Part shown: piece after piece, positions 56,393-64,000 of the stretch | Layout of the letters: each line of letters begins with the position of its first letter | Numbering within the stretch: position 1 is the first letter of the stretch | Assembly (NCBI GenBank): GCA_012845835.1 | Contig: JABAKD010000027.1 | Coordinates: 6,131,465-6,195,464 of the forward strand | Direction: 5' to 3' | Source: Undaria pinnatifida | Lineage: Eukaryota; Sar; Phaeophyceae; Laminariales; Alariaceae | DNA length: 64,000 bases | Program-made: the position numbers and the translations under genes | Notes under the pieces: generated by a model | What the model was told of the DNA's origin: nothing | The model's input: the letters and a program-made list of their open reading frames with translations, nothing else | The model's database searches: none

Positions 56393-56746
56393 ATGGGAGG
56401 ACTGGTTTTGTGGGTAACACCGATATCTCCGTTGCCACTAGGAGCGCCGATGGGAGGAGTGTACCAGTGCGAGCGGTGCGATGCCTTCGGGCGTAAGGCC
56501 GCGATTGGCAGAGCTCCAAAGGCGTTTGAGGACGATTGCAGTATTTGTGGAGCGTACGGACACCTGGCCAGGCAGTGCAGCACTGGCCCGCCCACCCGTA
56601 TGCACGCCAACGCCATGTTTGGTTGCGGCATTGGCGTACCAGAACAGGGAGCCTGGCTACAGCAGCAGGGTGGCCAAGTCATGCACGGTGACGACGGCGA
56701 TGCATGGAGCGGGGACGGTGAGGGCGGAGGAGTACAATTGTGGTGA
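56393..56746 (+). pseudogene. copia gag zinc knuckle segment
   Basis: Contains CSICGAYGHLARQC, a perfect CX2CX4HX4C zinc knuckle as in retroelement nucleocapsid. An upstream CERCDAFG may be a degenerate second finger. The remainder is Gly/Asp-rich and repetitive (the GGTGAGGGCGG word occurs at least four times at 56715-56865). Confidence 0.7.
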
Positions 56747-57084
56747 GGGCGATGGCGAACCGCACTGGGCCGGGGGCGGTGAGGGCGGTGGCGCACAACC
56801 GTGGGCCGGGGGCGGTGATGGCAGTGGATCACAACACTAGGCCGGGGCGGTGAGGGCGGTGGCGCACGTGGAGGTGGAGAAGTCCTGGGACAGCCAGAGC
56901 AGGCGGGCGGAGGGGCCTGCGGGAGTGGATTACTTTCCTCGACAATTGACAGCCAACCGCCGCAGGGCAACCAGTCAACCGATCCAGCCCCCCCCCCCTC
57001 TTCGTGGCGCATTTAGTGTCGTTAGGCAAGTGGTATGCGCTTTCTTTTGGGGGTGGTCTTTGAGAGCCTAAAAGGCCTGGGAGT

Positions 57085-57497
57085 AAGATTCTGATTGGAG
57101 ATAGAGCTGCATCCATCCACTATACTGGTACCCCCACATTTTTCTAGAACAAGCAGTTCCCAGGCCCTGATGAGATGTTTTATCATTGGTGACGGCAAGA
57201 AAAGGGCTGTAAAATTTGGAGCACATTGATGTGGTGATGCACTGCGCCGAGGATGTAGAGGTGACCTTGCGAAACGTAGCGTTTGTGACCGGAGTTCCTT
57301 TTGACCTGTGCTCTTTCCCTATCATCAAGGAGGAGCACATACTCACGCTTGACAGCACAGGCACCCATATTCTTGATGGGCGTGTACTTTTCCGTAAGGA
57401 CAAGTTTGGGAGTTACGTCGAAGCCACGAGGTTAGCGAGGGACGAGAACCCCCTCGCACTTGCTGCATCAGTGCTGAAGCCTGGTAAGCAACGATAG
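57085..57497 (+). pseudogene. copia protease and pre-integrase segment
   Basis: The protease loop is recognisable near 57095 (IGDRAASIHYTGTPTFF) but the expected D-S-G-A triad has become D-R-A-A, and stops follow. The frame restarts at 57216 with VTLRNVAFVTGVPFDLCSF and HILDGRVLFRKDKFGSYV, the conserved stretch between protease and integrase in copia elements. Confidence 0.65.
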
Positions 57498-57499
57498 AT

Positions 57500-58459
57500 A
57501 GACGTTAACGACTTACACTGTTCTCTTGGCCACGCTCACGATGTTTTTCTTCGTGAGACGGTTCGTCAGTTGGGGATAAAGGTGACGGAGCGTTTGTGAT
57601 ATTGTGACGGGTGTGCGGGGTGTGAGGGGATCCGCAAATCTGTCGCAAAGTCCACATCAAATCGTGCCGAGCAGCGTCTGCACCGCCTGTTCGCCGACCT
57701 CGCGGGACCTATGCCGACGTCCACCGGCGGCGCTCAGTACTGCCTGATGACCGTCGACGACGCCACTAACATGGGCTGGCCGGTCTTCTTACCGGATAAA
57801 AGCGTGGCCACATTTACCCGTGGTTTTCGAACTTTCCTGGCGGCTGTCAACGCGTACAGAAAGCCGGCATGCCTCCGCACAGACAACGGCCTCGAATTCA
57901 CCAACAGGAAATTTTAAACGCTGATGTCCGACAACAACATCCGCCGCGAGTACACGTCTGTTGACGGCCTGAAGCGCAACGGACGGGTGGATCGGAATCT
58001 GGCTCTTGTTGCGGAAGGAGGGATGGCAGCGTTTTTGGAGCTCTAGCTCATGCTTGATCGCGTAGAGTTCCCGGCCAAGGCGCTCGACTATGGGCGAACG
58101 TGGCCGAAAGCTTGGACGTGGATGTACGACGCGCTCATCATCATGACGCGGGTGGATGAGAAGTCCGCCATGATGTGCTCTTTCGAGAAGTTTCACGGGA
58201 TACCTACAGGGGGGCTGTACTCCCGTACATGATGTCGGGGCGTCACAAGGTCAAGCGGGCAGTCAAGTCGGAGCCGAAGGGTGAGCCATGCTTCTACCTT
58301 AACAACGGCAACGACCACGCGTCGGACTGCTGCAAGATCATGCCATCGCGATCAGGCGTCGCAAGCTACTCGACCGATGTAATGTGGGGCTACCGGCGTG
58401 TGCCCTTCGTGAGGGAGTGGATCACGTGCAGTGGAGGTGCTGCGATGGCTACGCCATAA
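57500..58459 (+). pseudogene. copia integrase remnant
   Basis: The N-terminal zinc module is visible (LHCSLGHAHD ... CDGCAGCEG, with a stop between). Catalytic core: LHRLFADLAGPMPTST with the first Asp, then CLRTDNGLEFTN with the second Asp. The region of the third acid reads KRNGRVDRNLALVAEGG, where Asp replaces the usual Glu. Stops at 57915 and 58045 interrupt it. The C-terminal part (58175-58459) shows GRRVPF-type and Ser/Pro-rich residues. Confidence 0.7.
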
Positions 58460-58528
58460 CGACCACCGGCGAAGGGGGGGGACGCCAGTGCCCCAGTCCA
58501 GGAACCAGAAGTTCAGCAGGGCTTCGAG

Positions 58529-59197
58529 GTGTGGTGCCGGCAGACGCCGCCAGTCACCAGTGCATCGCCGGCGCTCTTGCCTGTTGCGACGTCCGTGTCG
58601 CAACGACAGGAGACGCCGGGGTCAGGTGCATTGTCAAAGTCCCCGCCGCCTGCGTCGTCCATGGCGCAGCGCCACGAGACACCGGAGGCCTGTGTATCGC
58701 CGGAGCTCCCGCCGCCGGTGCCGCCCATACCGTTCCGGCAGGAAGCGCCGGTGGCTAGCTCGTCGCCGGAGCCTGTGACCGCGCCTCCGCCTCCTATCTC
58801 ATCGGTGCAGCAACAGCAGCACCCGCGGGTAACGCCGGCGGTGACGCGGTCGTCTTCATGGCAGCAGGGGGGCATGGGTCAACGGCATGGCGTCATTTTG
58901 ATGCTAGCTGCACGGGGGGACATTGACATAGGCATTTCCGACCATTCCGCGCCGTATACGCCCCCCCTTGATCGGTCTTCATACCCAGCGAGCGAGTTAG
59001 TGACACTCGACAGGTATGCCCCGGCATGCGCGGACGAGTACCCGGATGTGTGGCATCGTGCTATGTTCGTAGAGAGCGGTGGCCTGATCGGTGCGGGGAC
59101 TTTCGGTGCTGAGATAGACGCGACATTGGGTGGCACGAAGCCAACGAAACGGCATCAACGTGATGTCAGCCAAGAGGGTTTGCTCTTGGAAGGTTAA
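58529..59197 (+). pseudogene. copia integrase-RT linker, proline-rich
   Basis: A ~220-residue frame with repeated P-P-A-S/E-T-P segments (VSQRQETP, MAQRHETP, PFRQEAP), typical of the variable linker before copia RT. It ends in a more ordered segment (ATLGGTKPTKRHQ). The DNA repeat (CGCCGG-G-TCGTCGCC...) keeps frames open on both strands. Confidence 0.5.
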
Positions 59198-60107
59198 CGA
59201 GTTAGTTAGAAAAATGCGGACAAAGGCAAGATTAGGAGCGAGGACCTTCAGGCAACGTGCAGGCGTTGACCGTTTCGAGACTTTTCCCCCGTGCCCATTC
59301 GCTACGAGAATTGATCTGCTGGCTGCGATTGTATGCGAGGTAGGACTGGATTTGTGCCATGTCGATGCCGAGCAAGCGTTTGTCCAGTCTGGGCTAAATA
59401 AGGATTTCTACATGCGCCTGCCAAGGGGGTGTGGGTCGATGTCCGGCAATGTAATTAAGTTGTGTCGCAGTCTGTATGGATTGAAGCAGGCGTCGCGAGA
59501 ATGGCACCGTCACTTGTTGCACGATATGATGGGTCTTAGGTTTCAGCAGTGTGAGGCTGATGCGTGCGTGTTGTGTTTGATAGAGGAGGGGGCCGTTTCC
59601 ATCGTGGAAACAGTACACGTAGACGGTACTTTTGCGATGGGCTCACCAGTTTGTTCCCATCAACAACCTGGGGGGATAGCGGTGGTACGCAGGTTGCCGA
59701 TTTTCTCAAGACTGGAGTGCAGGAACGTTGACGATATCACAGCAGGCATTGCTGCAGGTATCGTGGCGAAGTTCGGTGTCACTCGCGGCACGAGTATTCC
59801 GATGCCGGTCGACCTGAATCTCCATCGGTTCGACAGGTATCAGCCAGACGTTGATGAGCCCTTTCGGTCGTTGGCAGGGCACCTGATGTGGATCGCGAAC
59901 CAGACTCGGCCGGACATCCTCAACGCGATCAGAGCGGTTGGCAAGGTTCTCTGCAGCTCCAAAGGTATTGCTTTGGCAAGCAGCGTTGCACGTCATGATG
60001 TACATCAAATCTACGAGCACTTACGGCATTACGTTCAAGAGAGGCCTGAGATGTGGAGTCAAGTTGGAGTTGTACGTGGGTGCAGACTATGCGGACGAGA
60101 CAAATGA
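59130..60107 (+). pseudogene. copia reverse transcriptase remnant
   Basis: Clear RT motifs: GLDLCHVDAEQAFVQSGL (first catalytic Asp), FYMRLPRG, KLCRSLYGLKQASREWH (the copia YGLKQA signature). HVDGTFAMG stands where copia elements have Y-V-D-D, so the second Asp is Gly. The thumb and connection follow (FRSLAGHLMWIANQTRPDI). The frame is open over 325 codons, but the motif change and the frameshift into RNase H make it non-functional. Confidence 0.75.
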
Positions 60108-60250
60108 TCGGCTGTCTGTCTCTGGTGGAGTTGTGATGTACGCTGGCGCCTGCGTATCGTTTTACTCTAGGACGCAAAGATGCATCATCCTTTCTTCCAC
60201 GGAGACAGAGTTGCCGGCAAGCATCATACGTCCAGAGGCGTCGCCAGCCC
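59938..60250 (+). pseudogene. copia RNase H remnant
   Basis: It continues the element in another frame: LWQAALHVMMYIKSTSTYGI, LYVGADYADETNDRLSVSGG, VSFYSRTQRCIILSSTETEL. These correspond to the Asp and the 'SSTE-E' region of copia RNase H. The frame then runs into unrelated palindromic sequence. Confidence 0.7.
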
Positions 60251-60439
60251 GCCATTGGTTATTACTCCTATGCATCTCAACTCATCTATTGGTACATAAT
60301 GTAGAACATCTACGTGTAGTAAACACAAGCATTCAAGCATTGGCATTGAGACCAGTTGAGACGGGAAAAACCAAGAAATGCCCAGGGAAAAAAAAAGTCC
60401 ACGGGGGGGGGGTGGTAGGGCCACCTGCATTATTTGCAT

Positions 60440-60960
60440 TTTTGGTGGAAGTTCATGAAAGCTTCCATGGAATCTTCCACGCTTCCATGCCGTGGAAGTT
60501 TCGTATAAGCTTCCGTGGAAGCTTTCGCGGAAGCTTCCATGGAAGTTACTTCCACGGAAGCTTTCACGGAAGCTTTCACGGAAGCTTTCATCGAAGCTTC
60601 GTGGAAGTAATTTGCCTTCATGGAAGCTTCCGTGAAAGCTTCCGTGAAACAAACTACTTCCACGAAAGCTCCGTGAAAGCAAATGACTTCCGTGAAAGTT
60701 TCCATGAAAGGTTTCGAGAAAGAAAATTACTCCCACGAAAGCTAAAGTGAAATTTTTCATGACAAGTTCCGTGAAAGCAAATTACTTCCACGCAAGCTTC
60801 CATGAAAGCCTTCACTAGTTCCACGGAAAAACAAGTGGATGCTTCGTGGAGTCATCCATAACAGATTTCCCACGGAGCCGTGGACAGAAGCAGCGTTCCG
60901 GGGAGTTTCTGGGGAAGGGATGGAAGCTTCCAAAGAAAAAGTAGTGCATGTACTTGCCGG
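60440..60960. repeat. Array of GGAAGCTTCC / TTCCGTGGAAGC palindromic words
   Basis: About 500 bp of GAAGCTTCC, TTCCACGGAAGC and TTCCGTGAAAGC words at 10-20 bp spacing. Stop codons are rare on both strands. It is related in word structure to 12735-13790 and lies directly 3' of the copia remnant. Confidence 0.85.
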
Positions 60961-61234
60961 AAAGCTCCCATAGAAGCTACTCACACGTCCATGTGCAAAA
61001 CGTTAGAGATATTATATCATCTCCCTCCGGCACTCACACCGAGGGCACGGAAGCTTCAACGGGTCAATGGGAGCCAATATAATTGCCCTGCTCCCATGGA
61101 ACCCGTGGAATCTCCCGCGCAAAAGCTCATGCGCTTCTACCACCAAAATGAACAAGCAGGCGGGAAATCCCGCAAAACGTATACCAGGTATATAGGTGTT
61201 GCTTATTGCGGTCAAATAACTAAGTAAGCACTGA
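60961..61234. other. Non-coding interval
   Basis: No gene recognised; a frame at 60880-61227 (+) starts in the palindromic array. Confidence 0.4.
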
Positions 61235-61500
61235 GAAGGACGCGTGCTAAAATACGATAGAGAGATGCACCGCATTTTTTCTGATGTTCCACAATTTTGG
61301 AGCTTATGGCCTCTCCCAAAAGTGATTTGGAGAAAGACAAAAAATCTGCTACCGGATGAAAACCCCCATAGCCTAGGTATACAACGAGAACCATGCAAAA
61401 CAAAATGGCCTTTTCCCGACGATACTATTAATAGGTTAAGGAGCCCCGTCATTCAAAACAAAAATCAAACGAAAAGTGCTACCTCTATCGTAGCACGGGT
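61235..61500 (+). repeat. Dispersed repeat R6, copy 2
   Basis: ATAGCCTAGGTATACAACGA, AAATGGCC, GGAGCCCCGTCATTCAAAAC and GAAAAGTGCTACCTCTATCG parallel 52840-53100. Confidence 0.5.
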
Positions 61501-62550
61501 CGATGTGAGATTTACGAAAGCTAGGAGGGTCCGACGTATTGCCGTGTACACGCCTACGTACGTGACCTGGTCTGGATTCCATATCTTCGTGATGTTCGCA
61601 AGGAGTCGTGTAAGCTGAGGTAAGTAAGGAAATCGTGGTGGACGCCGCCAAAAAGGACGTTTCACATTTTTCACGCAGCTATCCCGTAGATTTTATTGGC
61701 GTTAGTCGGCTCACGTCATGATGGGTGTGTCGTTTGATAAAGTTGAGTGTAAGTGGTGGCCGTCGATAGGTTCGTCGTTGGTCGCGGCGAAGCACAAAAA
61801 AGGGCGACCCTCGGTCCTTCCGGTCTTCGTTCCTCCGCCCGTGCTCTGTGCTATGTAAACCTTCAAATTCCATGGAGGCACCCTACGTGGGAGAACGTAA
61901 GTCAATTACATGAATCTATCGCGAGAATATACAACTTAACGAGCAAACCCTTCCTCACCAAAATAAACCGGCCGGGGAGGCGGAGGCACAACGTCACCCC
62001 CTCCCATCGTGCACTTATCCGTACGCCCCCCCCCCGACACCACAACACACTAATTTAAAAATAGTGCTGGTGCAGGCGAGGCCTGCAGACATCAACATCG
62101 GACTACGTCACCCAGTTCCCGACGAACACGCAGCAGGTTGCACGGACTCAGTGAAGGCTACAGGTCGGACGCGCCGACGCCATGACGCCAACCCCAGCGT
62201 CCACAACATACCTCATAACCGTAACCAATGACGCCGCACCGCAACAGCCTAAGCAACAGTCAGACCCGGCAGCGGGGTAGGGGAATGAGGCAAATTACAC
62301 AACACCTTCCCAACGTGTACCATCTTCGATATTTATCGCAACCGGCGACGAAGTCAATGCGTACGAATGCAGAAGCCAGTCAAGAGTACCGGGTGAAGGG
62401 GCATGAAGGTTTTTAGCCCACCTGCAGCTTCCACCAGCCTTTTTTGCCCACAGCCACACATAGCCACATACCCCTTATTACTGTGTACCCCGAAACGCCC
62501 TTAATCGTTGTGGACGACTTCGCCACAAGGAAACTAACCACCCCACCCCT
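61501..62550. other. Non-coding interval
   Basis: Short frames on both strands (for example 61753-62058 +), no domains or splice-supported exons. Confidence 0.35.
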
Positions 62551-62554
62551 CGCC

Positions 62555-62945
62555 CGACCAACCTCCACCGCAACCCCAGAGTGTCAGCGAATAAACAATA
62601 CAATCGCAGCACCCGCCGGTCACGTTCTACTATTTCACAACAAACAGCAAGAAGATATTCCAGGGAAGCCACACGCTCATGAGAATTGGCCCAAGACGCC
62701 CCCCCCCTCCCCCCCCCCTCCCCCCCCCTCCCTCTCCCCCCCTCCGCCCCAACCCACGTCCACCACGACACCTGGGCGACGGCGAATAGACAAGACAATA
62801 CCAGCTGGCCATTGTCCACCCCTTCAAAGCAGCAACGACAAGATAACATCCGATCCAGGGAACGCCACGCGCTCATGACGAGGATTTCCTCGCGCCGCCC
62901 CCCCCGCCCCCGCCCCAACCCCCGCCCCTCGCAACGCTGACTCGC
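62555..62945 (+). repeat. Tandem repeat (~190 bp unit, two copies) with C-tracts
   Basis: Two units share TCCACC-C, GCGAATA, CAATAC, CGGTCA/GGCCA, CCAGGGAA-CCACACGCTCATGA / CCAGGGAACGCCACGCGCTCATGA and then a run of C8-C10 blocks. The layout (unique segment plus poly-C) resembles R1 modules without obvious sequence identity. Confidence 0.7.
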
Positions 62946-63176
62946 CTCCCATCCCTCTCTCTGTCTATTCCAAACCAACGTTCGCCCAGAAAGCGCTGAA
63001 AGCTCTACCTCCCACAAGTCAAACCACAGGGTTCCCAACAACGCATAAACCTCACCGTATAACAAAACACGCCCACACCCATGCACCCAACACTATCCGT
63101 CGGCTCACCCGCCCAGAACAGCACGAGGCACTTTTTCCTCTGGTTTGTAACTTCATCCCAATTATTATCCTTGCAT
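62946..63176. other. Short non-coding interval
   Basis: Nothing recognised. Confidence 0.4.
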
Positions 63177-63470
63177 TACTCTCACACTCCCTCCCACTAG
63201 TAACTCGGATCCGGGGTCACATGGCGGCCTTCCTCCCCCCGCCCCATTACGGTACGTGCCTTCAATTTTTATCACGAGAAGAAATCAGCATTTTCTTCCC
63301 TCGTCGACTCGTGTCAAATTGTACCTACATGCGCTGGTAGGCGGTCTCAGCGGTTGATCCTCTTTTTTTTGCGGTTTTATGAAGTCAAAATCTCACCACG
63401 GTGGGAATCGGACTCAAGGATCAACGCCGGTAGTATTCGAGGGCAACCACTAGACCGCCGTTGCGACCGG
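63177..63470 (-). repeat. SINE-A, second full-length copy
   Basis: On the minus strand: A box GGTCTAGTGG, B box GTCCGATTC, body GTCGACGAGGGAAGAAAATG and GATAAAAATTGAAGGCACGT, tail GTGACCCCGGATCCGAGTTA. Roughly 85% identical by eye to 6113-6445. Confidence 0.85.
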
Positions 63471-64000
63471 CTCAAGGCAGTGAAACAAATATTACGTGCG
63501 CTAGGTGTGGAGGCCTCAACATCAACTGCGAATCTCTTTCGCCGTTTTGCGACCGGAGGCTGCAGTGTTTCTTGGCCGCGGCCTCCACAGGGTCAGACCC
63601 CTTGCAACAATATTCGTCGTGGCATGCGTCCAAGTCTTTTTTTCTTCTTTTTTTATCCTCCGGCGGATGGGGAAAAATAAAGCTTTAGCTCACCACACTT
63701 CCACGTATTTTCATACGCGTCGTGTGTCGATTTAACTCAAGTCTTTTAGCAATTGAAGCCACCCGAACAACGGCAGCAAAGCGGGCAAGGCGTGGACGAC
63801 GCAAGCATGGTTCGTGAGAAAGCGTCCGTCAAGCGTTTCATCGGCGTAGACCTGGTTAGCGCGTGCGCGAATCGGGGTAGCCCTTCTCCGCCCCCGCCCC
63901 CCCGCCTGTTACGAACAAATACCCACCCCCACGCCGAGCCGGCGGAAAGGATAGGGGAATTTTTGAGTGTCATTGTAACTTCCACGCACACGGCCATGTG
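63471..64000. other. Unassigned interval at window end
   Basis: Overlapping short frames (63354-63735 +, 63746-63997 -) without a recognised domain. A gene could enter from outside the window. Confidence 0.3.

Larger units (their letters stand above)
55101..60250 (+). mobile_element. Degenerate Ty1/copia retrotransposon
   Basis: Domains occur in the order gag, zinc knuckle, protease, integrase, reverse transcriptase, RNase H. Integrase before RT is diagnostic of Ty1/copia and separates it from Gypsy. The coding sequence is split over all three frames and has several stops. The active sites of protease, integrase and RT carry substitutions, so the copy is dead. A 3' LTR is not visible; the sequence after 60.25 kb soon becomes a palindromic GGAAGCTTCC array. 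The element accounts for all long reading frames between 55 and 60.2 kb on both strands. Confidence 0.85.

Noticed and set aside
55897-57012. 371-codon frame on the minus strand
   Set aside because: Antisense shadow of the GCA/GGC-rich copia gag linker and zinc-knuckle region.
58513-58875. Gly-rich minus frame and Arg-rich plus frame within the copia linker
   Set aside because: Shadows of the proline-rich integrase-RT linker.

Overview
The window looks like nuclear DNA of a eukaryote with spliced genes (GT-AG introns), low gene density and very high repeat content. Mixed GC, GT-AG introns of about 0.2 to 1.5 kb, a TTAGGG-like interstitial tract, scattered (GTA)n and (GCA)n microsatellites and a degenerate Ty1/copia element together suggest a stramenopile alga, possibly a brown alga. 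That assignment is inference only. No bacterial operon, rRNA, intact tRNA gene or CRISPR array was seen.

Region 1 (1-24 kb) is almost entirely repeats: at least ten copies of one non-autonomous family (R1, with poly-C modules), a second family (R2) often joined to R1, two tRNA-headed SINE families that share a body, a polypyrimidine tract, a 1 kb array of CCGTGGAA-type palindromes, a 634 bp MITE with perfect 18 bp inverted ends, and a 650 bp (CCATA)n array. Its only protein hint is a broken aspartic-protease-like fragment near 15.8 kb.

Region 2 (24-41 kb) holds two low-complexity Lys/Ala/Thr-rich hypothetical reading frames, one containing an inverted duplication, and then a set of exon-like segments on the + strand (27.33-32.73, 34.27 and 40.76 kb). 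Most of these have good splice sites and compatible phases, so they may be one long unknown gene whose introns have filled with R1, a tandemly repeated 'ACCGCGAT' region, a ~215 bp satellite, an LTR-like repeat and a 1.14 kb non-autonomous hAT element.

Region 3 (43.5-48.7 kb) carries, on the minus strand, the exons of an MFS_1-like (MFSD6-type) transporter with an in-frame stop, a frameshift and a phase mismatch: a probable recent pseudogene.

Region 4 (49.5-51.6 kb) has three tandem copies of a promoter plus truncated OTU-type cysteine protease reading frame; two copies encode identical proteins and are spaced exactly 646 bp apart.

Region 5 (52-64 kb) contains minisatellites, a decayed Ty1/copia retrotransposon (gag, zinc knuckle, protease, integrase, RT, RNase H in order, in several frames), a second palindromic GGAAGCTTCC array, a C-tract tandem repeat and another SINE copy.
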